Positions 7,826 to 17,622 of a stretch of DNA of 23,149 nt are shown here, in pieces; the first letter of the stretch is position 1; every line of letters starts with the position of its first letter. The DNA lies in the NCBI GenBank assembly GCA_032718475.1, contig JAUCBJ010006363.1:1-23149 (forward strand). Direction: 5' to 3'. The stretch comes from Nemertoderma westbladi (lineage: Eukaryota > Xenacoelomorpha > Nemertodermatida > Nemertodermatidae). The notes below the pieces were generated by a model. That model was not told the DNA's origin. It ran no database searches and saw only the letters and a list, made by a program, of their open reading frames with translations. Made by a program: the position numbers and the translations under genes.

Positions 7826-10800
7826 GAGGTGCAAGAGCTCGAAAGGAGTGTGGTGGACGGTGGACGACCTCGAATGGAGTAAGGTGACGAGCTCGAGCTG
7901 AGTGAGGTGGACGAGCTTGAGCTGAGTGAGGAGCACGACCTCGAACGGAGTGTGGTGGACGAGCTCAAGCTGAGGGAGGTGGAAGAGCTCGAGCTGAGTG
8001 AGGTGGACGAGCTCGAACAGAGTGAGGTGGACGAGCTCGAGCTGAGAGAGGTGGTCGAGCTCGAGCGGAGTGAGGTGGACGGTGGACGGTGGACGAGCTC
8101 GAACAGAGTGAGGTGGACGAGCTCGAGCTGATTGAGGTGGACGAGCTCGAGCGGAGTGAGGTGGACGAGCTCAAGCTGAGGGAGGTGGAAGAGCTCGAGC
8201 TGAGTGAGGTGGACGAGCTCGAACGGAGTGAGGTAGGCGGAGGACGAGCTGAGTGAGGTGGACGAGCTCGAGCTGAGTGAGGTGGACGAGCTCGAGCGGA
8301 GTGAGGTAGGCGGAGGACGAGCTCGAACAGAGTAAGGTGGACGAGCTCGAGCTGAGTGAGGTGGACGAGCTCGAGCGGAGTGAGGTAGGCGGAGGACGAG
8401 CTCGAACAGAGTAAGGTGGACGAGCTCGAGCTGAGTGAGGTGGACGAGCTCGAGCGGAGTGAGGTGGACGAGCTCAAGCTGAGGGAGGTGGAAGAGCTCG
8501 AGCTGAGTGAGGTGGACGAGCTCGAGCGGAGTGAGGTGGACGGTGGACGAGCTCGAGCTGAGTGAGGTGGACGAGCTCGAGCGGAGTGAGGTAGGCGGAG
8601 GACGAGCTCGAACAGAGTAAGGTGGACGAGCTAGAGCTGAGTGAGGTGGACGAGCTTGAGCTGAGTGAGGAGCACGACCTCGAACGGAGTGTGGTGGACG
8701 AGCTCGAGCGGAGTAAGGTGGACGGTGGACGAGCTCGAACAGAGGTAGTTGGACGAGCTCGAACAGAGTAAGGTGGACGTGCTCGAGCTGAGTGAGGTGG
8801 ACGAGCTCGAACAGAGTGAGGTGGACGAGCTCGAGCTGAGAGAGGTGGTCGAGCTCGATCGGAGTGAGGTGGACGGTGGACGAGCTCGAACAGAGTGAGG
8901 TGGACGAGCTCGAGCTGAGTGAGGTGGACGAGCTCGAGCGGAGTGAGGTGGGCGAGGTCGAACAGAGTGAGGTGGAGGAGCTCGAGCTGAGAGAGGTGGA
9001 CGAGCTCGAGCGGAGTGAGGTGGACGGTGGACGAGCTCGAGCGGAGTGAGGTGGACGAGCTCGAGCGGAGTGAGGTGGACGGTGGACGAGCTCGAGCGGA
9101 GTGAGGTGGACGAGCTCGAACAGAGTGAGGTGGAGGAGCTCGAGCTGAGTGAGGTGGGCGAGCTCGAGCTGGGTGAGGTAGACGAGCTCGAGCTGAGTGA
9201 GGGGGACGAGCTCGAACAGAGTGAGGTGGACGAGCTCGAACAGAGTGAGGTGGACGAGCACGAACAGAGTGAGGTGGACGAGCTCGAGCTGAGTGAGGTG
9301 GACGAGCACGAACAGAGTGAGGTGGACGAGCTCGAGCTGAGTGAGGTGGACGAGCTCGAGCTGAGTGAGGTGGACGAGCTCGAGCTGAGTGAGGTAGACG
9401 AGCTCGAGCGGAGTGAGGTGGACGGTGGACGAGCTCGAGCGGAGTGAGGTGGACGAGCTCGAACAGAGTGAGGTGGAGGAGCTCGAGCTGAGTGAGGTGG
9501 GCGAGCTCGAGCTGGGTGAGGTAGACGAGCTCGAGCTGAGTGAGGTGGACGGTGGCGAGCTCGAGCGGAGTGAGGTGGACGAGCTCGAACAGAGTGAGGT
9601 GGAGGAGCTCGAGCTGAGTGAGGTGGACGGTGGACGAGCTCGAGCGGAGTGAGGTGGACGAGCTCGAACAGAGTGAGGTGGAGGAGCTCGAGCTGAGTGA
9701 GGTGGGCGAGCTCGAGCTGGGTGAGGTAGACGAGCTCGAGCTGAGTGAGGGGGACGAGCTCGAACAGAGTGAGGTGGACGAGCTCGAACAGAGTGAGGTG
9801 GACGAGCACGAACAGAGTGAGGTGGACGAGCTTGAGCTGAGTGAGGTGGACGAGCTCGAGCTGAGTGAGGTGGACGAGCTCGAGCTGAGTGAGGTGGACG
9901 AGCTCGAACAGAGTGAGTTGGACGAGTTCGAGCAGAGTGAGGTGGACGAGCTCGAGCTGAGTGAGGTGGACGAGCTCGAGCTGAGTGAGGTGGACGAGCT
10001 CGAGCTGAGAGAGGTGGACGAGCTCGAGCTGAGTGAGGTGGACGAGTTCGAGCTGAGTGAGGTGGACGAGCTCGAGCTGAGAGAGGTGGACGGTGGACGA
10101 GCTCGAACAGAGTGAGGTGGACGGTGGACGAGCTCGAGCTGAGTGAGGTGGACGACCTCGAGCGGAGTGAGGTAGGCGGAGGAGGAGCTCGAACAGAGTG
10201 AGGTGGACGAGCTCGAGCTGAGTGAGGTGGACGAGCTCGAGCTGAGTGAGGTGAACGAGCTCGAGCTGAGTGAGGTGGACGAGCTCGAGCTGAGTGAGGT
10301 GGACGGTGGACGAGCTCGAGCGGAGTGAGGTGGACGAGCTCGAACAGAGTGAGGTGGAGGAGCTCGAGCTGAGTGAGGTGGGCGAGCTCGAGCTGGGTGA
10401 GGTGGTCGAGCTCGAGCTGAGAGAGGTGGACGGTGGACGAGCTCGAGCTGAGTGAGGTAGACGAGCTCGAGCTGAGTGAGGTGGACGAGCTCGAACAGAG
10501 TGAGGTGGACGAGCTCGAGCTGAGTGAGGTGGACGAGCTCGAGCTGAGTGAGGTGGACGAGCTCGAGCTGAGTGAGGTGGTCGAGCTCGATCGGAGTGAG
10601 GTGGACGGTGGACGAGCTCGAGCGGAGTGAGGTGGACGAGCTCGAACAGAGTGAGGTGGACGAGCTCAAACAGAGTGAGGTGGACGAGCACGAACAGAGT
10701 GAGGTGGACGAGCACGAACAGAGTGAGGTGGACGAGCTTGAGCTGAGTGAGGTGGACGAGCTCGAGCTGAGTGAGGTGGACGAGCTTGAGCGGAGTGAGG

Positions 10801-13800
10801 TAGGCGGAGGAGGAGCTCGAACAGAGTGAGGTGGACGAGCTCGAGCTGAGTGAGGTGGACGAGCTCGAGCTGAGTGAGGTGAACGAGCTCGAGCTGAGTG
10901 AGGTGGACGAGCTCGAGCTGAGTGAGGTGGACGAGCTTGAGCTGAGTGAGGTGGACGAGCTCGAGCTGAGTGAGGTGGACGAGCTCGAACAGAGTGAGGT
11001 GGACGAGCTCGAGCTGAGTGAGGTGGACGAGCTTGAGCGGAGTGAGGTAGGCGGAGGAGGAGCTCGAACAGAGTGAGGTGGACGAGCTCGAGCTGAGTGA
11101 GGTAGACGAGCTCGAGCTGAGTGAGGTGGACGAGCTCGAACAGAGTGAGGTGGACGAGCTCGAGCTGAGTGAGGTGGACGAGCTTGAGCGGAGTGAGGTA
11201 GGCGGAGGAGGAGCTCGAACAGAGTGAGGTGGACGAGCTCGAGCTGAGTGAGGTGGACGAGCTCGAACAGAGTGAGGTGGACGAGCTCGAGCTGAGTGAG
11301 GTGGACGAGCTTGAGCGGAGTGAGGTAGGCGGAGGAGGAGCTCGAACAGAGTGAGGTGGACGAGCTCGAGCTGAGTGAGGTGGACGAGCTCAAACAGAGT
11401 GAGGTGGACGAGCACGAACAGAGTGAGGTGGACGAGCACGAACAGAGTGAGGTGGACGAGCTTGAGCTGAGTGAGGTGGACGAGTTCGAGCTGAGTGAGG
11501 TGGTTGAGCTCGAGCTGAGTGAGCTGGACGAGCTCGAGCTGAGTGAGGTGGACGAGCTCGAGCTGAGTGAGGTGGACGAGCTCGAGCTGAGTGAGGTGGA
11601 CGAGCTCGAACAGAGTGACTGGACGAGTTCGAGCAGAGTGGGGTGGACGATCTCGAGCTGAGTGAGGTGGACGAGCTCGAGCTGAGTGAGGTGGACGAGC
11701 TCGAGCTGAGTGAGGTGGTCGAGCTTGAGCTGAGTGAGGTGGACGAGCTTGAGCTGAGTGAGGTGGTTGAGCTCGAGCTGAGTGAGCTGGACGAGCTCGA
11801 GCTGAGTGAGGTGGACGAGCTCGAGCTGAGTGAGGTGGACGAGCTTGAGCTGAGTGAGGTGGACGAGCTCGAGCTGAGTGAGGTGGACGAGCTCGAGCTG
11901 AGTGAGGTGGACGAGCTCAAGCTGAGTGAGGTGAACGAGCTTGAGCTGAGTGAGGTGGACGAGCTCGAGCTGAGTGAGGTGGACGAGCTTGAGCTAAGTG
12001 AGGTGGACGAGCTCGAGCTGAGTGAGGTGGACGGTGGACGAGCTGAGTGAGATGGACGAGCTCGAGCGGAGTGAGGTGGACGGTGGACGAGCTCGAGCTG
12101 AGTGAGGTGGACGAGCTCGAGCTGAGTGAGGTGAACGAGTACGAGCTGAGTGAGGTGGACGAGCTCGAGCTGAGTGAGGTAGACGAGCTCGAGCTGAGTG
12201 AGGTGGACGAGCTCGAACAGAGTGAGGTGGACGAGCTCAAACAGAGTGAGGTGGACGAGCACGAACAGAGTGAGGTGGACGAGCTTGAGCCGCGTGAGGT
12301 GGACGAGCTCGAGCTGAGTGAGGTAGAAGAGCTCGAGCTGAGTGAGGTGGACGAGCTCGAGCTGAGTGAGGTGGACGAGCTCGAACAGAGTGACTGGACG
12401 AGTTCGAGCAGAGTGAGGTGGACGAGCTCGAGCTGAGTGAGGTGGACGAGCTCGAGCTGAGTGAGGTGGACGAGCTCGAGCGGAGTGAGGTTGGCGGAGG
12501 AGGAGCTCGAACAGAGTGAGGTGGACGAGCTCGAGCTGAGTGAGGTGGACGAGCTCGAGCTGAGTGAGGTGGACGAGCTCGAACAGAGTGAGGTGGACGA
12601 GCACGAACAGAGTGACTGGACGAGTTCGAGCAGAGTGAGGTGGACGAGCTCGAGCTGAGTGAGGTGGACGAGTTCGAGCTGAGTGAGGTGGACGAGCTCG
12701 AGCTGAGAGAGGTGGACGAGCTCGAGCTGAGTGAGGTGGACGAGTTCGAGCTGAGTGAGGTGGACGAGCTCGAGCTGAGTGAGGTGGACGAGCTCGAGCT
12801 GAGTGAGGTGGACGAGCTCAAGCTGAGTGAGGTGGACGAGCTTGAGCTGAGTGAGGTGGACGAGCTCGAGCTGAGTGAGGTGGACGAGCTTGAGCTAAGT
12901 GAGGTGGACGAGCTCAAGCTGAGTGAGGTGGACGAGCTCGAGCTGAGTGATGTGGACGAGCTCGAGCTGAGTGAGGTGGACGAGCTCGAGCTGAGTGAGG
13001 TGGACGAGCTCGAGCTGAGTGAGGTGGACGAGCTCAAGCTGAGTGAGGTGGACGAGCTTGAGCTGAGTGAGGTGGACGAGCTCGAGCTGAGTGAGGTGGA
13101 CGAGCTTGAGCTAAGTGAGGTGGACGAGCTCAAGCTGAGTGAGGTGGACGAGCTCGAGCTGAGTGATGTGGACGAGTTCGAGCAGAGTGAGGTGGACGAG
13201 CTCGAGCTGAGTGAGGTGGACGAGTTCGAGCTGAGTGAGGTGGACGAGCTCGAGCTGAGAGAGGTGGACGAGCTCGAGCTGAGTGAGGTGGACGAGTTCG
13301 AGCTGAGTGAGGTGGACGAGCTCGAGCTGAGTGAGGTGGACGAGCTCGAGCTGAGAGAGGTGGACGGTGGACGAGCTCGAACAGAGTAAGGTGGACGAGC
13401 TCGAGCTGAGTGAGGTGGACGAGCTCGAGCTGAGTGAGGTGGACGAGCTTGAGCTGAGTGAGGTGGTTGAGCTCGAGCTGAGTGAGCTGGACGAGCTCGA
13501 GCTGAGTGAGGTGGACGAGCTCGAGCTGAGTGAGGTGGACGAGCTTGAGCTGAGTGAGGTGGACGAGCTCGAGCTGAGTGAGGTGGACGAGCTCGAGCTG
13601 AGTGAGGTGGACGAGCTCAAGCTGAGTGAGGTGGACGAGCTTGAGCTGAGTGAGGTGGACGAGCTCGAGCTGAGTGAGGTGGACGAGCTTGAGCTAAGTG
13701 AGGTGGACGAGCTCAAGCTGAGTGAGGTGGACGAGCTTGAGCTGAGTGAGGTGGACGAGCTCGAGCTGAGTGAGGTGGACGAGCTTGAGCTAAGTGAGGT

Positions 13801-14751
13801 GGACGAGCTCGAGCTGAGTGAGGTGGACGGTGGACGAGCTGAGTGAGATGGACGAGCTCGAACTGAGTGAGGTGGACGAGTTCGAGCAGAGTGAGGTGGA
13901 CGAGCTCGAGCTGAGTGAGGTGGACGGTGGACGAGCTCGAGCTGAGTGAGGTGAACGAGCTCGAGCTGAGTGAGGTGGACGAGCTCGAGCTGAGTGAGGT
14001 GGACGAGCTCGAGCTGAGTGAGGTGGACGAGCTCGAGCTGAGTGATGTGTACGACCACGAGCTGAGTGAGGTGGACGAGCTCGAGCTGAGTGAGGTGGAC
14101 GAGCTCGAGCTGAGTGATGTGTACGACCACGAGCTGAGTGAGGTGGACGAGCTCGAGCTGAGTGAGGTGGACGACCACGAGCTGAGTGAGGTGGACGAGT
14201 TCGAGCAGAGTGAGGTGGACGAGCTCGAGCTGAGTGAGGTGGACGGTGGACGAGCTCGAGCTGAGTGAGGTGGACGAGCTTGAGCTGAGTGAGGTGGACG
14301 AGCTCGAGCTGAGTGATGTGTACGACCACGAGCTGAGTGAGGTGGACGAGCTCGAGCTGAGTGAGGTGGACGAGCTTGAGCTGAGTGAGGTGGACGAGCT
14401 CGAGCTGAGTGATGTGTACGACCACGAGCTGAGTGAGGTGGACGAGCTCGAGCTGAGTGAGGTGGACGAGCTCGAGCTGAGTGATGTGTACGACCACGAG
14501 CTGAGTGAGGTGGACGAGCTCGAGCTGAGTGAGGTGGACGAGCTCGAGCTGAGTGATGTGTACGACCACGAGCTGAGTGAGGTGGACGAGCTCGAGCTGA
14601 GTGATGTGTACGACCACGAGCTGAGTGAGGTGGACGAGCTCGAGCTGAGTGATGTGTACGACCACGAGCTGAGTGATGTGTACGACCACGAGCTGAGTGA
14701 TGTGTACGACCACGAGCTGAGTGATGTGTACGACCACGAGCTGAGTGAGGT
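7826..14751. repeat. giant 24-bp minisatellite (about 290 units) inside an EF-hand gene intron
   Basis: About 6.9 kb of a 24-bp unit, GAGCTCGAGCTGAGT followed by GAGGTGGAC, with subtypes CGAACAGAGT, CGAGCGGAGT, CACGAACAGAGT, CTTGAGCTGAGT and, only at the right end, GATGTGTACGACCAC. Each unit has the palindrome AGCTCGAGCT plus SacI- and XhoI-type sites. The + strand is about two-thirds purine and G-rich. On the + strand one frame is open (8-residue repeat ELELSEVD), but 7-bp GGTGGAC duplications break it into many short ORFs. On the minus strand all three frames lack stops, giving artefactual ORFs of up to 920 codons (VHLTQLEL, SSSTSLSS and ARARPPHS readings). Higher-order blocks recur at about 550 bp. 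I do not regard it as a gene; it lies in the intron between two EF-hand exons. Confidence 0.93.
14040..14751. repeat. right-edge subtype block of the 24-bp array
   Basis: About eleven units carry the variant GATGTGTACGACCAC (read DVYDHELS on the + strand). They are found only in the last 0.7 kb, first alternating with the standard unit and then as four consecutive copies at about 14650-14745. This localised variant shows that turnover of the array is polar rather than uniform. A single hybrid unit (GTGGACGACCAC) sits near 14166. Confidence 0.85.
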
Positions 14752-14805
14752 TGAAAAATTAAGAACTTCAGATCCCGGAGGAATTTACATCCCAAGTGTG
14801 AATGT

Positions 14806-15085
14806 AGACCACACATAAATTTAGTATTATACCGACCAATAACAGTAGCCGTTATTGTCATGAAACGGACGTGAGTTATGGAGTTCACGCATTGGGAAAG
14901 TGGTGTGTTACGTTTAGTTTTTTGGTTAGGCACCAAGCGCCATAAGCCCGAAGGACCGCGGTGATTTTTTATTGAGGTTTTGGCCGCCACCCAAGCAATC
15001 TGCGACAGCTGTCTATTGGGAGCTAAGTCCCATCGGGATCTAAAGTACACCGACGGACCAGCTTCGTCGGTGGTTTTGTTGCTTT
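14806..15085. mobile_element. SINE-like or other short interspersed element
   Basis: A GC-richer block of about 280 bp stands out between the minisatellite and the AT-rich intron next to the EF-hand exon. It has short self-complementary segments, such as CGACGG ... CCGTCG-type pairing around 15048-15072 (CACCGACGG and CGTCGGTGG). I sense it is a dispersed family, because its sequence style is unlike the surrounding intron, but I see no confident Pol III A/B box, poly-A tail or target duplication. The minus-strand frame through it merges with the repeat ORF and is not taken as coding. Confidence 0.35.
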
Positions 15086-15162
15086 TATACCAAATGTATG
15101 AAAAAATTTAAATTGTTTATTTATTTTTTATTATTATCAGTCGTAGCTAATGCCATTGATAC

Positions 15163-15265
15163 CTGATTTAAATTCTCCACTAGTGATAGTTCCTTCATCT
15201 GATGAGTCATAGAATCCGAAAGTTTCCGAAAGCATCTCATTTTTATGTAACACCCAGTTGTTTAC
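15163..15265 (-). CDS. EF-hand exon, first calcium loop
   Basis: A 103-bp minus-strand exon. The 3' splice site is ATGATTTCTTACAG (AG at 15267-15266) and the 5' splice site is AAATCAG then GTATCA. It enters in phase 0 and reads VNNWVLHKNEMLSETFGFY, then the loop DSSDEGTITSGE, then FKS, and leaves one base (G). That G plus GT of the exon at 7803 gives Gly, so the reading continues EFKSGLIDLN, a typical linker between paired EF-hands. The loop has Asp1, Ser3, Gly6, Ile8 and Glu12; Glu at position 5 is less usual, so affinity may be modest. Reading past the donor reaches a stop after eight codons. The gene family is not identified. The possible preceding exon at 22373-22459 also ends in phase 0. 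Confidence 0.82.
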
Positions 15266-15554
15266 CTGTAAGAAATCATTTCAAAATTATATGTTATACT
15301 GTAACTTGTACCGTTTGAGGGCGGGTGGGGGGGGGGGGGGGGGGGGGGGGGGTGTGGGAAGGTGGGAGTCTAGGATATGTGAAAAATGTATGATTGTAGT
15401 AACATGTGCAATGAACAAGTTCTAGAATAGTTTGTTGGTAATAAATAAGCGTTGTGGTATAATATAGCAGTATTAGGTACCCGTAGACAATAATTCAGAC
15501 AATCTAAAGTCCAAACCAAAATCCACAAATAACGTGAACTCATTGCCACATTCA
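15266..15554. other. intronic spacer with poly-G run
   Basis: Sequence upstream (in minus-strand sense) of the EF-hand exon. It includes the G26 run at 15327-15352 and AT-rich DNA up to the copia fragment. The open frame at 15370-15558 on the minus strand has no recognisable features. Confidence 0.4.
15327..15352. repeat. poly-G run (G26)
   Basis: An uninterrupted run of 26 G preceded by GGGCGGGT. On the strand of the EF-hand gene it is a C26 run about 60 nt upstream of the 3' splice site at 15266. Confidence 0.95.
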
Positions 15555-16016
15555 GCACAATGTATTAAATTTATTTATCATGATACACAGCAATGGCTTA
15601 CAGCGACTGTTATTGGTCGTGCTGGGAAAGCATCAGGAAAGTATAGGGACTGGTTTAACGTGGAGGAGTCTAATGTAGTTCAAAGATGCATTGACTTTGG
15701 TTCTAACCCTTGGATCCAAGGTGATGCGACTAATGAAGTAAATTTAGTTCTCATTCCCAAAAATGAGTACTGTTCTCCTGAGTGCCAACAAACAAAATTA
15801 GTGGAGCTACAAAAATTGAGAGACTTTGAAGTCTATCAAAAGCTACCGTTCAACGGACAACCATGCATATCGACGCGGTGGGTTCTATGGCATAAGGGAA
15901 CAGAGATTGCTCGTCTAGTTGCCAGAAGATTTGAAGAGCAAATTGAGATAGCTACAGACTCTCCTACAGTTGCAAAATGTACACTTCGCACATTTTTTGG
16001 CTATCGCTTCCAGTAA
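15534..16016 (+). pseudogene. copia pol fragment, connector and RT fingers
   Basis: The first open segment of the copia remnant, 160 codons ending in TAA at 16014-16016. From about residue 10 it matches the region before and into the reverse transcriptase (CISTRWVLWHKGTEIARLVA). The last codons (TFFGYRFQ) are off-frame; the true continuation (IASSKQWVLKT) is in the frame of the next segment, so there is an indel close to 16005-16012. Confidence 0.8.
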
Positions 16017-16960
16017 ACAATGGGTTCTAAAAACAACTGTCATAAAATCTGCCTTTCTCCAAGGTGAATCCCTAGTACGTGATGTCTTCCTCAATCCACC
16101 CCGGGAGGCTGATGCGCCGTTGGGATATATTTGGCGATTAAATAAGTGCTTGTATGGTTTGAATGACGCAGCTCGTCAGTTCTACAATAGTGTGGTAGAA
16201 GAGATGTTGACCCTCGGTTGCAGCCAATCTCCATTAGACCCTGCTCTATTTTATTTTAGAGAGAATGGTAATCTTTGCGGCATTCTAGTCTCACACATTG
16301 ATTACTTACGTTGGTTTTGAATTATGTCAGCTTCCTAATGAGATCATTTTAAACCAAGAATCATACTTGAAGAATATTGAGATAAAGAACATACCATTAT
16401 CCTTGGAGAAAGTCAACAAAAAATTAAAATTTAGGCCCATCTGACCTTACCATGTACCGGTCTCTAGTTGGTAAACTTAATTGGCTCGTGCAAGGGTCTC
16501 GCCCAGACTGGTCCTTTGAGCTAATAGATCTTAGCACACACTTCAGGGATGCTCGAATGGAACACTTATTGCGAATCAGAAAAATTTTGCTAAATGTCAA
16601 AGAAAGAAATGCTTTCATTTTGTTCCCAAACTTAGGAAACCCAATCAATTGGTATCTAATTTTATTTACTGATGCTTCATTAGCTAATCTAGCAGACGGA
16701 GTGAGCAGTACTATGGCATTTGTTGGCATAGATAATCGCTCCTGTCCCCTTTCTTGGAATGTTTGCAAGATTAAACGCGTTGTCCGGTCTACGATAGCTG
16801 CAGAGGCGTTAAGTCTTCAAGGTCTAGAGCAATCAATATACACAAGAGGTGTCATTAGAGAAATAATTGGTGACGGTAATTCTTTAAAGATACCCATCCG
16901 CGCGTATGTCGATAACAAGAGTGTCGTTGTTGAAGCGATAAGGGGGGGTCATATAAATGG
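15555..16960 (+). mobile_element. decayed Ty1/copia retrotransposon polymerase fragment
   Basis: An ordered remnant of a copia-type pol: a connector (WLTATVIGRAGKASGKYRDW), then reverse transcriptase (STRWVLWHKG, ARLVARRFEE, IKSAFLQG, LNKCLYGLNDAARQFY, GILVSHID), then RNase H (LFTDASLANLADG, STIAAEALSLQ, YVDNKSVV). The style resembles animal GalEa-type copia elements. It is broken by a frameshift near 16010, loss of the aspartates and a frame break after the active-site box near 16305-16320, and a stop near 16440. Gag, protease, integrase and long terminal repeats are not visible. Homology ends at about 16945-16960, soon after the RNase H motif. It is inactive. Confidence 0.88.
15997..16320 (+). 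pseudogene. copia pol fragment, RT palm
   Basis: The second segment continues the reverse transcriptase after the frameshift with IKSAFLQG (first catalytic Asp position replaced: V-I-K where V-D-K is usual), RLNKCLYGLNDAARQFY and LCGILVSHID. The catalytic YVDD-like box reads HIDYL before the frame runs into TGA at 16318-16320, so one aspartate is lost. Two damaged catalytic positions rule out activity. Confidence 0.75.
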
Positions 16961-17054
16961 CTCTCGAGGTATAATAAAATTGCTACTAGGAGTTGATTTA
17001 TTAGTTATAATTTTATCAAGTATGAAAAATTTCGTTGAATTTATTTATTTTTGA
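16452..17054 (+). pseudogene. copia pol fragment, RT thumb and RNase H
   Basis: The third segment opens with MYRSLVGKLNWLVQGSRPDW, the conserved start of the region after the palm, and runs through the RNase H motifs TDAS, STIAAEALSLQ and DNKSVV. After about residue 165 the expected DKRLRIDI-type continuation is missing and the translation becomes hydrophobic and unrelated, so the element is cut at about 16945-16960. The region 16321-16451 between segments still translates as copia (LPNEIILNQESYLKNIE) in an interrupted frame. Confidence 0.78.
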
Positions 17055-17622
17055 CAAAGTTGTCGTTGAACAAAGAAAAATGGTATTATCTAAATAAAAT
17101 AGCGGGAAGGTTTTAATTGTTTTTATCACATTGAAATGAGTGGAAATTTGGAACACTTGTTCAGAATTCTTCTGAACAAATTTTGCTAATAATTCTCAGA
17201 AGCCTTTTCGCATCAAAAAGGTCTTAAGATACCACTTTTTGGGGCCTTTTAGTTCTAAAATAGCCTCAGTCCATTTTTAGCGAAAAATGTTCGAAGAATT
17301 GGATGCAGGGGTCTTTTGAACTTATATTCCAAATTTCAATGAATTTTAACGAATATTGGTGGGGGCCTCTGGCGCAAAAAGGCACTTTTGGCCATTAGTG
17401 TCATTTTTATTTTGGCTACCTTTTAGCATCTCAGACGATGTTTAGTAGCACAAAAAATAACTTTTACCCAATTTTAGGCTTTAGGGTCCAGAGACACCTA
17501 AATATGACGTTCCAATTTGGGTGCTACCCCCCTAAACAAGGTCCACGGTATTTGTTGACGAAGTTAAGGAATGTAAATGTAAACAATGCCAATGTATGGA
17601 TTGTATTCGTGGTATTTATTCT
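17055..17622. other. non-coding stretch, possible unidentified repeat
   Basis: Composition is more mixed than the surrounding AT-rich DNA, with internally echoing strings (TTTTGGGGCCTTTTAG, GGCACTTTTGGCC). The open frame at 17438-17626 has no motif I recognise. It may be part of an interspersed element. Confidence 0.3.

Noticed and set aside
8474-10669. Long minus-strand ORFs over the 24-bp array as genes
   Set aside because: The repeat has no stop in any minus frame, the reading switches frame at indels, and the array lies between two well-supported exons of another gene.
12640-13389. + strand ELELSEVD-repeat protein of 249 codons
   Set aside because: The frame is broken many times across the array by amplified 7-bp duplications, it has no non-repeat domain, and its starts lie inside the repeat.
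13713-15050. The N-terminal 100 residues of the minus ORF ending in the array as a real protein
   Set aside because: They translate the short interspersed block and simply run on into the stop-free repeat. No splice or start context supports it.
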